Assembly (NCBI GenBank): GCA_964625465.1
Contig: CAZVFD010000030.1
Coordinates: forward strand, 1-18,050
Direction of reading: 5' to 3'
Origin: CAZLFQ01 sp964625465
GTDB lineage: Bacteria > Pseudomonadota > Alphaproteobacteria > Rickettsiales > Midichloriaceae
DNA length: 18,050 nt
The notes below the pieces were generated by a model. That model was not told the origin of the DNA, ran no database searches, and saw only the letters and a program-made list of their open reading frames with translations. The position numbers and the translations under genes were made by a program. Below are positions 11,907-18,050 of the stretch, in pieces (position 1 is the first letter of the stretch; each line of letters opens with the position of its first letter).

Positions 11907-12705
11907 GGCCAAAAATTACACAGAAGTACATACTCAAGATAGACTTTCAATTCTCGCAGCATGCGAAGATCCAAACAATGTAGTGGTTTACGAATTCGCC
12001 AATAACAAGTGGCCCTTGCCACAGACAGGCCAGATGTGGCTTGAAGACGAATTATTAAAAAACCCGAAATCTCCGGGTTTTTTTTGTATCTCAACTTCAT
12101 ATAGATTGGAAAAAAATCCAATTCCTGGAAGGCATAACTTAATCTTCCCAATGTTTGAATTTGAATCTAAAGGCACGCAAAAAGACTTATTGAATTTAGA
12201 GAAAGAACTCTGTGAATATTTGGGTTTAGGCTCTAAAGAAGCATTTGGAGAGATTGAGTATTCTGATGCAATGTTAAAATATGGTGTCGATGAGATTTCA
12301 GCTAAAGAAGAAGGCCAATTATACGATGAAATGGGCGATGTGGTTATGCTTAAAAACTTTCCAAGACACACCTCACCTTTCTGGAACATGGCAGTTGATA
12401 GCTCTACTGGCAAAGCTAAAAAAATCGATGTCCTTATTCATGGAGTCGAAACAATTGGTTCTGCTGAAAGAGCGACCGATAAAGATATTATGAGAGAAAC
12501 TTTTCATACTATTTCTGATGGGAAGTACGCAGCATTAATGTTTGATAAATTTGGCAAGGAGCGTGTTGAAGCCGAACTAAAACAATTCCTAAGCTATGAT
12601 TTTTTCCCAAGATATGGTGGTGGCATTGGCATCACCAGACTTATTTCTGGCCTACGAAAAAGCAACTTCTTCAAAACCCAAGAGGAATTTAAAATTGCAG
12701 CTTAA
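11842..12705 (+). CDS. Class II aminoacyl-tRNA synthetase-like protein in the pyr operon
   Basis: This encodes 287 aa resembling the catalytic core of aspartyl/asparaginyl-tRNA synthetases or asparagine synthetase A. Motif 2 is visible as FFCISTSYRLEKNPIPGRHN...FEFE (residues 80-108), including the Arg-x-Glu and the RH pair. Motif 3 is YGGGIGITRL (258-267) with the ATP-binding Arg266. There is no N-terminal OB-fold anticodon domain, so it is unlikely to charge tRNA normally. Related stand-alone cores (AsnA, archaeal AS-AR) activate aspartate and form asparagine. AGGAGG gives a strong start. It overlaps pyrD by 11 bases, linking it to UMP synthesis. The substrate is unknown; activation of aspartate or a related carboxylate is a guess. 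It contains a terminator-like hairpin at 12057-12085. Confidence 0.85.
   Translation: MSISYTPYEYHQTLASLRGFFLAKNYTEVHTQDRLSILAACEDPNNVVVYEFANNKWPLPQTGQMWLEDELLKNPKSPGFFCISTSYRLEKNPIPGRHNLIFPMFEFESKGTQKDLLNLEKELCEYLGLGSKEAFGEIEYSDAMLKYGVDEISAKEEGQLYDEMGDVVMLKNFPRHTSPFWNMAVDSSTGKAKKIDVLIHGVETIGSAERATDKDIMRETFHTISDGKYAALMFDKFGKERVEAELKQFLSYDFFPRYGGGIGITRLISGLRKSNFFKTQEEFKIAA
12057..12085 (+). terminator. Terminator-like hairpin inside the aaRS-like gene
   Basis: AAAAAACCCG (12057-12066), loop AAATCTC, CGGGTTTTTT (12074-12083) and further T to 12085. Stem plus eight consecutive T is what an intrinsic terminator looks like, and the A-run makes it usable on both strands. It lies about 215 bases inside an intact reading frame, where it encodes KNPKSPGFF. 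It may cause premature termination under some conditions or be suppressed by translating ribosomes. Confidence 0.6.
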
Positions 12706-13489
12706 TCTTTGCAAAAAATTGAGGATAGATCCTGATATAAAGCAAAGGCTTTATATCAGCCCTCCATTTGGGAATTATATATCAACTCCTGTAACTACCT
12801 CAGTAAGAGGTAGTTACACTTGGCATTTTCGCCCTGGAGTGATTAAGCAATTCCTTAAAACCGTGCGGCCAATTGAAGGTGGTTATGTTAATAGAATGGG
12901 ATTACGCAACCCTGGAATTAGAAACATTTTATTAAACTCACATGATGTATTTTCTATTGTTGGCATGGATGAGAAGGAATGGGATTATATCTATGATTAT
13001 CTACCAAATACCACGAAACTAGAAATCAATATAGGCTGCCCAAATAGCTGGGGAATGTGCTTTACCAAGGAACATCTTAAAAAATATGTGGATAAATTTC
13101 CGAATATAATTATGAAGTTTTCTCCAAAAATTTCATTAGATGACATTAGATCTTATCATGATAGTGGCATCACTCAACTCCACTTATCTAACTCATTACC
13201 AACAGAGCGAGGTGGCGTAGCAGGAGCACAACAAAAAGAATTTAATTTACCACTTCTAGAAAAAGTTAGAGTACTTTTGCCTCACTCATTTATCATTGCC
13301 GGTGGCGGCATTTATACAATAGAGGATGCGAAAGATTACATGAATGTTGGAGCAGATGGTTATTCACTTTCAACCGTGTGGTTCAATCCTTTGAAAGGAA
13401 TAAAACTGGTTAGACAAATTAAAGAAGAGATATTAGAAAAGAAAACTATAGGAGAAAAAAATGACCTTCAACTTAGACCAATTTCATAA
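12695..13489 (+). CDS. pyrD: Dihydroorotate dehydrogenase-like flavoprotein
   Basis: This encodes 264 aa from a TTG start at 12695, which has AGAGGA (12681-12686) 8 bases upstream and gives the N-terminus MQLNLCKKLRID. ATG codons further upstream lie deep in the aaRS-like gene. It is shorter than class 1 enzymes (about 310). The FMN-barrel motifs are present: GYVNRMGLRNPG (63-74), LEINIGCPNSWG (109-120), MKFSPKIS (140-147), HLSNSLPTERGGVAG (163-177) and IIAGGGIYTIEDAKDYMNVGAD (200-221). It would oxidise dihydroorotate to orotate, cytosolic and class 1-like because no membrane helix is present. The electron acceptor is unclear and a catalytic Cys/Ser base is not assigned. It overlaps pyrE by 29 bases. 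Two perfect hairpins lie in its 5' part. Confidence 0.85.
   Translation: MQLNLCKKLRIDPDIKQRLYISPPFGNYISTPVTTSVRGSYTWHFRPGVIKQFLKTVRPIEGGYVNRMGLRNPGIRNILLNSHDVFSIVGMDEKEWDYIYDYLPNTTKLEINIGCPNSWGMCFTKEHLKKYVDKFPNIIMKFSPKISLDDIRSYHDSGITQLHLSNSLPTERGGVAGAQQKEFNLPLLEKVRVLLPHSFIIAGGGIYTIEDAKDYMNVGADGYSLSTVWFNPLKGIKLVRQIKEEILEKKTIGEKNDLQLRPIS
12732..12759 (+). repeat. Perfect 12-bp hairpin in pyrD codons 13-22
   Basis: CTGATATAAAGC (12732-12743), tetraloop AAAG, GCTTTATATCAG (12748-12759). There is no T-tract after it, so it is not a terminator. It begins 37 bases after the TTG start of pyrD. Confidence 0.85.
12791..12817 (+). repeat. Perfect 11-bp hairpin in pyrD codons 33-41
   Basis: GTAACTACCTC (12791-12801), loop AGTAA, GAGGTAGTTAC (12807-12817). 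Its inner stem CCTC..GAGG around a GTAA/GTTAA-type loop resembles the leader hairpin at 11883-11899. Confidence 0.85.
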
Positions 13490-14066
13490 TTTTATTGTAC
13501 AAAACAATATTGTTAAATTCAGTGATACCCCATTTACTTTAAAATCTGGGCAACAGTCCAATGTGTACGTAAACTGGCGGATAGCGACTGAAGATGTGTT
13601 TAGCACCGATCAACTTTCAGACTTCCTACTCAGTTATTTAACAGATAAAAATCTTGAGGCTGATTGTATAATTGGAGTTCCTGAAGGCGCAACAAAGCTC
13701 GGTATTATAACAAGTTACAAACTTGCAAAACAAAATCCAAATTACAAGTCAGGCTCTCATGTGCTTGCTATGGGGAGAGGTAAACCAAAGACTCATGGCG
13801 ATGTAAAGGATTCCCATTTCATAGGTCTTCCTCAAAATAAAAAGGTTGTGGTTATCGAAGACGTAACAACCACTGGAACATCGCTTCGAGAATTTATTGG
13901 CAAACTTAAAGAAGCTGGTGTTGATGTTATTGCCGCGATCACTTTAACAAACAGGCATCCTAGCAAACAAGAGCTGAACGATAGCTTTTCAGGACTTTGC
14001 CCTTTATATGCGATGTCTGAGTTAGAAAATATCATTCCTCTAATTAACCTAAAGAGAGCAGCATAA
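13461..14066 (+). CDS. pyrE: Orotate phosphoribosyltransferase
   Basis: PyrE (201 aa) converts orotate and PRPP to orotidine 5'-phosphate. The PRPP-binding signature VVVIEDVTTTGTS lies at residues 129-141. The N-terminal FTLKSGQQSNVYVNWR segment and the GVPEGATKLG pyrophosphate-loop region (72-81) fit the family. MGRGKPKTHG (104-113) would be the flexible catalytic loop with Lys and His. AGGAG (13449-13453) sets the ATG at 13461, inside the last 29 bases of pyrD. The stop overlaps the pyrF start by one base (TAATG). Coupling to both neighbours is strong. Confidence 0.95.
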   Translation: MTFNLDQFHNFIVQNNIVKFSDTPFTLKSGQQSNVYVNWRIATEDVFSTDQLSDFLLSYLTDKNLEADCIIGVPEGATKLGIITSYKLAKQNPNYKSGSHVLAMGRGKPKTHGDVKDSHFIGLPQNKKVVVIEDVTTTGTSLREFIGKLKEAGVDVIAAITLTNRHPSKQELNDSFSGLCPLYAMSELENIIPLINLKRAA

Positions 14067-14848
14067 TGAACATATCATTTAGAAGAAAGTGGGCACAAGC
14101 CACACAAAGAAAAAACACATTGTTATGCGTGGGGTTAGATCCAACCGAATTTGGTCAAAGAGAAAACCAAACAATTCCAGAAAATTTTAGTAAACTTGAT
14201 TGGTGCTTAAGCATAGTTGATCAAGTTTTTCATTATGCGGCAGCGATAAAAATCAACAGAAATTTTATCAAAGACCTGAGCAGATTAGAAACTAAGCAAC
14301 TGGTTGATAAGATCCATAACTATGGGATGGTTGCTATTGATGACGCAAAACTTTCTGATCTTGGCTCAAGCAATCATGCTGGTTTATATCAGGCAAAGAT
14401 GGAGGGTTTTGACGCAGTAACTTTTAGCCCCTTCCCAGGCAATACAAAAGAAGCGGCAGCACAAGCTGAAAAAATTGGCATTGGGATTATTGCTTTAGTT
14501 TTAATGTCAAATCCCGAATATGAAAAAATCAAAAACGCAACTGTTGATGGATTACCGCTTTACGAGTTCCTTGCAAAAGAAGTGGCTGAAAGCAATATCG
14601 ATGGCGTCGTAATCGGCGCAATATCAAAGTCAAATCACTTAAGACCAGAGGAAATTAATAAAGTCTGCAATATACTAAAAGATCAAGTAGTTCTTGTTCC
14701 AGGAGTTGGTCAACAAGAAGGAAGTGCAGACCTACACATTGAGTTATTTGGCAACAGAACTATTGTGAATATTGGAAGAAGCATTATTTATTCCTCTTCT
14801 CCAAATCAATCCGCAAAGCAATATAACGCAACTTTAAGAGCGGCTTAA
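14066..14848 (+). CDS. pyrF: Orotidine 5'-phosphate decarboxylase
   Basis: PyrF (260 aa) decarboxylates OMP to UMP. The TIM-barrel motifs are LLCVGLDP (19-26), the lysine-bearing strand IKINRNF (61-67), and the catalytic DxKxxD array as DDAKLSD (92-98: Asp93, Lys95, Asp98). LVPGVGQQ and the phosphate-binding NIGRSIIYS close the barrel; the more usual phosphate loop reads GR(A/P)I. The spelling DAKLSDLGSSN differs from the common DxKxxDIGNT, so this is a diverged member. It is the last gene of the operon. No T-tailed hairpin follows; the convergent DUF1003 gene ends 36 bases further on. Confidence 0.94.
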   Translation: MNISFRRKWAQATQRKNTLLCVGLDPTEFGQRENQTIPENFSKLDWCLSIVDQVFHYAAAIKINRNFIKDLSRLETKQLVDKIHNYGMVAIDDAKLSDLGSSNHAGLYQAKMEGFDAVTFSPFPGNTKEAAAQAEKIGIGIIALVLMSNPEYEKIKNATVDGLPLYEFLAKEVAESNIDGVVIGAISKSNHLRPEEINKVCNILKDQVVLVPGVGQQEGSADLHIELFGNRTIVNIGRSIIYSSSPNQSAKQYNATLRAA

Positions 14849-14884
14849 TTGCCAACCATGTAGTACAGTTTATGTCTATCCCTT

Positions 14885-15352
14885 CTATTTAACCTTTTTT
14901 TTCAACAACTCAAGTGCGTCGAGGATTTGCTTAATTTCTTTATTGCGAAGCTCATCTATTTTCTCTTGCAGATGCTCAATCTCTAGCTCGGCTTTAACAT
15001 TAATGTGATAATCGTTTTCTGCCCGTTTTCTATCCATTTCATTTTGACGATTTTGACTCATCATAATTATTGGGGCTGTAAACGCCGCTTGGAAAGAAAG
15101 AACTAGGTTAAGTAGAATAAAAGGATATGGATCCCAAGCCTCCATCCACGCCCACAGATTCACAAGTATCCAAAAAAATAAAATGATAGACTGCGCAATA
15201 ATAAACGACCAAGAGCCAACAATATTGGTCACTTTATCTGAAACTTTATGACCTAATGTCTTTCCCTCCCAACTAACTTTTTTATGGGCAGGTTTTTTAT
15301 CTCGTAATTTATGTAAGAGATTATAGGAATTTTTATTTAGCTTTATTGTCAT
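14885..15352 (-). CDS. DUF1003 family membrane protein
   Basis: This encodes 155 aa. The DUF1003 pattern is visible: a basic N-terminus, LGHKVSDKVTNIVGSWSFII (residues about 33-52), a first TM helix, the conserved WDPYPFILLNLVLSFQAAFT segment (about 73-92) with a second TM helix, then APIIMMSQNRQNEMDRKRAE. A long charged coiled coil (about 115-155) forms the C-terminus, presumably cytosolic. The function of the family is not established. It starts 4 bases after the mscL stop, so it is co-transcribed with mscL, which suggests an envelope or osmotic-stress context. Confidence 0.88.
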   Translation of the reverse strand: MTIKLNKNSYNLLHKLRDKKPAHKKVSWEGKTLGHKVSDKVTNIVGSWSFIIAQSIILFFWILVNLWAWMEAWDPYPFILLNLVLSFQAAFTAPIIMMSQNRQNEMDRKRAENDYHINVKAELEIEHLQEKIDELRNKEIKQILDALELLKKKVK

Positions 15353-15356
15353 ATTT

Positions 15357-15761
15357 TCATTTCTTCTTTGCTAGTAAATCCCTGATCTCTTTTAGCAAAA
15401 CAACTTCCTGAGTTGGAGCCGCTTTTTCCTGAGGTTTTTGCTCTTCACTACGCTTTAATGTATTCAAAGCTTTTATTGCCAAAAATATTGCGAAAGCAAT
15501 TATTGTAAAATCAACCACGCTTTGAATAAACATACCATATTTCAAAGTCACAGCGGCCGTTCCATCTGTAGCTTCCTTTAAAACAATCGATAGCTTAGAA
15601 AAATCTACACCACCAATTAACAGACCGATTGGCGGCATTAAAACCCCATCAACCATCGCAGACACTATTTTGCCAAATGCCGCGCCAATAATTATACCTA
15701 CAGCCATGTCGACAACATTGCCGCGCATTGCAAATTCTTTAAATTCTTTGATAAAGCTCAT
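15357..15761 (-). CDS. mscL: Large-conductance mechanosensitive channel MscL
   Basis: MscL (134 aa) opens under membrane tension in hypo-osmotic shock. The N-terminal amphipathic helix and TM1 are clear (FIKEFKEFAMRGNVVDMAVG, then IIIGAAFGKIVSAMVDGVLMPP). The periplasmic loop is LLIGGVDFSKLSIVLKEA..., TM2 is near residues 75-100 (IQSVVDFTIIAFAIFLAIKA), and the C-terminal helix ends with LLKEIRDLLAKK. Length is normal. A phnA-like gene lies upstream on the same strand and DUF1003 downstream with a 4-base gap. The spacer contains a TATGATG/CATCATA inverted repeat at 15791-15810. Confidence 0.97.
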   Translation of the reverse strand: MSFIKEFKEFAMRGNVVDMAVGIIIGAAFGKIVSAMVDGVLMPPIGLLIGGVDFSKLSIVLKEATDGTAAVTLKYGMFIQSVVDFTIIAFAIFLAIKALNTLKRSEEQKPQEKAAPTQEVVLLKEIRDLLAKKK

Positions 15762-15790
15762 TATTTTTTATAAAAATATTACCCTTATCA

Positions 15791-15810
15791 TATGATGACC
15801 AAACATCATA
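15791..15810 (-). other. Inverted repeat between phnA-like gene and mscL
   Basis: TATGATG and CATCATA (7 bp) flank a 6-base loop. On the minus strand it follows the phnA stop by 13 bases and precedes mscL by 30. It may be a weak terminator or an operator; the downstream T-run is interrupted. Confidence 0.35.
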
Positions 15811-15822
15811 ACAATGCAATAT

Positions 15823-16170
15823 TTAATCTATAACTTTTCTTACAAATTCTGACTTAAGACCCATCGCACCCATACCTGGGATTTTACAATCGATGTCATG
15901 ATCACCACCAACAAGTCGTATATTTTTAACTTTAGTTCCAGATTTTACGACAGACGATGATCCTTTTATTTTAAGATCCTTAATCACCATTACAGTATCG
16001 CCGTCCTTTAACTCAACACCATTTGAATCGCGGATAACGGGGCTTATATCATCACCATTAGCTTCTTCCCCAGCAGTCCACTCATGTCCACACTCTGGGC
16101 AAACAAGCAGCCCACCATTTTCGTATACATATTCAGATTTGCATTTTGGGCATGGTGGTAATTGGCTCAT
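15823..16170 (-). CDS. phnA: PhnA/YjdM-type zinc ribbon protein
   Basis: This encodes 115 aa of the PhnA (YjdM) family. The N-terminal zinc ribbon has Cys7-x2-Cys10 (CPKC) and Cys24-x2-Cys27 (CPECGHEW). The C-terminal PhnA domain contains VIRDSNGVELKDGDTVMVIK, DLKIKGSSSVVKSGTKVKNI and the typical VGGDHDIDCKIPGMGAMGLK ending. Despite the old name, the family is not shown to degrade phosphonates and its role is unclear. The gene stands alone between the TetR operon and mscL on the same strand. Confidence 0.93.
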   Translation of the reverse strand: MSQLPPCPKCKSEYVYENGGLLVCPECGHEWTAGEEANGDDISPVIRDSNGVELKDGDTVMVIKDLKIKGSSSVVKSGTKVKNIRLVGGDHDIDCKIPGMGAMGLKSEFVRKVID

Positions 16171-16263
16171 GATTTTTACTAAGTTTAATTGCTAGGAAAT
16201 TTGATATCAGCCTACAACTACTAAGTCAATTTATTAAAATCTTTCTATCACTGATATATGCAA

Positions 16264-16536
16264 TTACCCTCTCACCGCTTCTAGATGATTCAAGAATGCA
16301 ATTACAGAAGACAAGAGATTTGTTATTGCTTTTCTATCTTGGAATTTATTCTGAAGAGCTTGGGTTTCTGAGATTAAGGCCTCAACTTCTTTTTTAGTAT
16401 TCTCTAGATTGTCTAAAGCTTTCTGATATTTTACAGCCAAGATGTGTTCTTCTGAATTTTTATCATACCAACTACACCTCCACATATTCAGCTTTAATGA
16501 CCAGCTAAGTTTTACCAATTTTAATAATTTACACAT
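16264..16536 (-). CDS. Small coiled-coil protein downstream of tetR
   Basis: This encodes 90 aa with no recognised family. The first 25 residues are basic and hydrophobic with Trp and Cys (LVKLSWSLKLNMWRCSWYDK), not a good signal peptide. Residues of about 34-68 form a heptad-like coiled coil (ALDNLENTKKEVEALISETQ), followed by a hydrophobic helix (ITNLLSSVIAFLNHLEAV). AGAGG lies about 8 bases before the ATG at 16536. It starts 17 bases after the tetR stop and therefore belongs to the autoregulated unit. An actual efflux or target gene is not seen. Confidence 0.65.
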   Translation of the reverse strand: MCKLLKLVKLSWSLKLNMWRCSWYDKNSEEHILAVKYQKALDNLENTKKEVEALISETQALQNKFQDRKAITNLLSSVIAFLNHLEAVRG

Positions 16537-16553
16537 AACAATACCTCTATTGA

Positions 16554-17192
16554 TTATAATTTGTTAAATATCTTTCTAAATGTTGTTGGCGCAGCACCGC
16601 AACCACCTTCAATTAGCAACTCAATTTCTGCGATGTAGTCTTTTCTTTGCTTCTTATCCAAAGCAAAAAGCCCTGAATCTAAAATAAACTGACTCCCACC
16701 TAAAATAATTTGCATGCTCTGTTCTGAGATTTTTTTACTCCAAAGCTTTTCTTCATATCCTTGGTTAAACACAGCCGTGATTAATGGTATGATTTTCTCT
16801 ACATAGTAAACATTCAGCTTTTCTTGCAGCTCCCTGTTTTCAGCTCTATGAATAGCGTTCATAGCTTCTGAGTTAGTAATTAATTTTTTGTCTTGGCCAA
16901 CAAAAATTCTAGCTATTTTATCCATAGTAGAAAGTGATCGCGATTTTGACACTTCGTCAATCAAGCAATACATTTGCTGGGATATATCGTTTACAATTTC
17001 ATTCAAAATATCTTTCTTAGTTTTGAAGTAATAATAGAACGTTCCTTTCGCGATTTTTGCTGCATTAATTATATGCTCAACTGGAGTATCTTCATACCCT
17101 TTCTCTTCAAACAACATTCTTGCAACATCAATTATTTCTTGACGCCTTACCTCAGGATTCTTAACCACCCTACGCCTCATAAAATCGCTCAT
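16554..17192 (-). CDS. TetR/AcrR family transcriptional regulator
   Basis: This encodes 212 aa. The TetR N-terminal domain is clear: VRRQEIIDVARMLFEEKGYE, then the helix-turn-helix TPVEHIINAAKIAKGTFYYY and FKTKKDIL (residues about 36-63). The C-terminal ligand and dimer domain is unassigned and contains two adjacent Cys-flanking Gly near the end (EGGCGAAP). An ATG at 17180 is a second possible start. A perfect palindromic operator overlaps the -10 of its own promoter, so it almost surely represses itself. The only co-transcribed gene is the small coiled-coil protein at 16264. The ligand is unknown. Confidence 0.94.
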   Translation of the reverse strand: MSDFMRRRVVKNPEVRRQEIIDVARMLFEEKGYEDTPVEHIINAAKIAKGTFYYYFKTKKDILNEIVNDISQQMYCLIDEVSKSRSLSTMDKIARIFVGQDKKLITNSEAMNAIHRAENRELQEKLNVYYVEKIIPLITAVFNQGYEEKLWSKKISEQSMQIILGGSQFILDSGLFALDKKQRKDYIAEIELLIEGGCGAAPTTFRKIFNKL

Positions 17193-17202
17193 CTAGCTTA
17201 TT

Positions 17203-17242
17203 GACTGACCGTCAGTCTACAGTAAAATCATATAGATGTCAA
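17203..17242 (-). promoter_or_regulatory. tetR promoter with overlapping TetR operator
   Basis: On the minus strand a perfect TTGACA (17242-17237), a 17-base spacer and TAGACT (17219-17214) form the promoter. The palindrome GACTGACCGTCAGTC (17203-17217), two 7-base arms around one base, covers the -10 and the transcript start and lies 11 bases before the start codon. GACTGAC-type palindromes are common TetR-family operators. Confidence 0.85.
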
Positions 17243-17313
17243 GTACTTTAAGCCCCCTCAAATGGCTAGCTAAATTATTACAGCAATAATAGAACCTTCC
17301 ATAAAAAATCCAC

Positions 17314-17394
17314 AAATGAATTTTTAATATTTTAATCGGGGAAAGGAACGAGTGCTTTCATTACACCAAAGATGGTTTGGCTAGCAAACTAATC
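17314..17394. repeat. Structured intergenic repeat, short copy
   Basis: It matches the two ends of the long copy at 8539-8735: AAATGAATTTTT (17314-17325), a single TCGGGGA (17336-17342), then an almost identical 40-base right part with CTTTCATTAC and GTTTGGCTAGCAAAC. The roughly 116 bases between the two TCGGGGA of the long copy are missing, so the partner arms of two hairpins are lost. It fills most of the gap between the tetR promoter and the gene at 17404. Confidence 0.82.
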
Positions 17395-17403
17395 TTATAG
17401 ATA

Positions 17404-17955
17404 CTAAATAGCTATTGTCTGATCTACCAACTCTAACCGCTTCACAATTGTTTGAGGCTTTAAAATAGTTCCAGGAGCTAAAACAGCATTCGCTCCTATC
17501 TTCGCATCATCACCAATAAGAGAGCCGAATTTTTGCACGCCGGTTTTTATTTTATTCTCACCAATAAAGCAGATAATTTCTTTATCTTCCAATTCATTGC
17601 GGTAATTGGCTATAACAGCGCCCGCTTCGATATTAACGTTTCTCCCAATGACCGAATCGCCAATAAAATTTAAATGCGCAGTCTTACTGCCACTGAAAAC
17701 AAATGATGATTTTATTTCGCACGATGGCCCAATAATGACATTTTCATCAAGCCACACGCCGCCGCGCAAAAGAGCACTTGAGCTTACAAAGCAATTAGGA
17801 CCAATAATACATGGCTGCTTTAAAACCGCACCTGCTTCAACAACGGCAGTCTTATGAACTGCATTACCATCTTGAATAACAAAGTCGTTCGACAATTGGA
17901 CTACTAACGCCGCTACTAATTTTTCTGACTGGCCAGTGGCAATCCATGGCGGCAA
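17404..17955 (-). CDS. Left-handed beta-helix (hexapeptide) transferase-like protein, 5' end uncertain
   Basis: At least 183 aa. The hexapeptide repeats AVVEAGAVLKQPCIIGPNCF, SSALLRGGVWLDENVIIGPS, FIGDSVIGRNVNIEAGAVIA and SLIGDDAKIGANAVLAPGTI build a left-handed beta-helix as in LpxA and the GlmU C-terminus. The pattern AHLNFIGDSVIG...NIEAGAVIANY matches a family of sugar-nucleotide acyl- or nucleotidyltransferase-like proteins whose exact substrate is unknown. The frame continues upstream without an ATG, GTG or further TTG to a stop at 18028-18030. That extension (LSDYIADVLKEIADLPPW) looks like the normal N-terminus of this family. So the TTG at 17955 is probably too far in; the true start may be a rare ATT at 18018 or lost by a frameshift. 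Confidence 0.85.
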   Translation of the reverse strand: MPPWIATGQSEKLVAALVVQLSNDFVIQDGNAVHKTAVVEAGAVLKQPCIIGPNCFVSSSALLRGGVWLDENVIIGPSCEIKSSFVFSGSKTAHLNFIGDSVIGRNVNIEAGAVIANYRNELEDKEIICFIGENKIKTGVQKFGSLIGDDAKIGANAVLAPGTILKPQTIVKRLELVDQTIAI

Positions 17956-17999
17956 ATCAGCAATTTCCTTAAGTACATCAGCGATATAATCAGATAAGT

Positions 18000-18050
18000 T
18001 TAGGGGCTGACACCTAATAAAATTCTTTTAGCAACTTTTTCAGATCGATT
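18000..18050 (-). CDS. Possible 3' end of an upstream gene (partial)
   Basis: A minus-strand frame open from the window edge ends with residues RSEKVAKRILLGVSP and a TAA at 18000-18002. It overlaps the N-terminal extension of the beta-helix gene in another frame. Only 16 codons are visible, so it could be chance. If real, the two genes overlap by about 15-30 bases. Confidence 0.3.
   Translation of the reverse strand, partial: NRSEKVAKRILLGVSP

Noticed and set aside
12596..12694. N-terminal extension of pyrD from the ATG at 12596
   Set aside because: It lies entirely inside the synthetase-like gene, including its motif 3, has no ribosome binding site and does not look like the dehydrogenase family.
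1..18050. CRISPR arrays, tRNA or rRNA genes, phage or conventional IS elements
   Set aside because: No regularly spaced repeats, no tRNA T-loop/acceptor pattern, and no transposase, integrase or phage structural proteins were seen on either strand.

Overview
The window looks like the chromosome of a low-GC, probably host-associated alphaproteobacterium, with the Rickettsiales/Holosporales type of lineage as the best guess. This rests on the AT-rich sequence, the coiled-coil gene-zapA-6S RNA arrangement known from alphaproteobacteria, a compact rpsP-rimM-trmD-rplS operon, and families of short palindromic repeats built on stems such as ATCCCGAA and ATCATCGGG around a CTTG-type loop. The assignment is inference; no rRNA is present. 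Flagellar rod genes with a near-consensus sigma-54 promoter imply a motile ancestor or motile stage.

Layout. 1-946: two tandem copies of an unrecognised small lysine/alanine-rich protein (the first cut by the window edge), closed by an intrinsic terminator. 979-1061: composite palindromic repeat. 1091-2607 (minus): flgF-flgG behind a sigma-54 promoter. 2718-3655: two paralogous small membrane proteins. 3685-4099: a GIY-YIG nuclease gene bracketed by the same palindromes. 4158-5964 (minus): rhodanese-dnaA. 6202-6873: unrecognised two-TM protein. 6922-7593: rlmE. 7666-8408: ZauP-like gene, zapA and 6S RNA. 8442-8772: palindromes and the long copy of a structured repeat. 8777-9735: two hypothetical genes. 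9736-11663 (minus): rplS, trmD, rimM, rpsP. 11842-14848: a class II aminoacyl-tRNA-synthetase-like gene overlapping pyrD-pyrE-pyrF. 14885-15761 (minus): mscL plus a DUF1003 gene. 15823-16170 (minus): phnA-like. 16264-17192 (minus): autoregulated TetR operon. 17314-17394: short copy of the structured repeat. 17404-17955 (minus): left-handed beta-helix protein.

How the parts work together. The aaRS-like/pyrDEF unit encodes the last steps of UMP synthesis (dihydroorotate to UMP). All its genes overlap, so translation is probably coupled. Its leader and coding sequence carry unusually strong hairpins: a T-tailed hairpin just after the first start codon, a terminator-like hairpin inside the first gene, and two perfect 11-12 bp hairpins inside the start of pyrD. 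This suggests RNA-level control. The most interesting parts are this operon, the GIY-YIG gene nested in palindromic repeats, and the long/short repeat pair at 8.5 and 17.3 kb. No tRNA, rRNA, CRISPR array, prophage or conventional insertion sequence was found.
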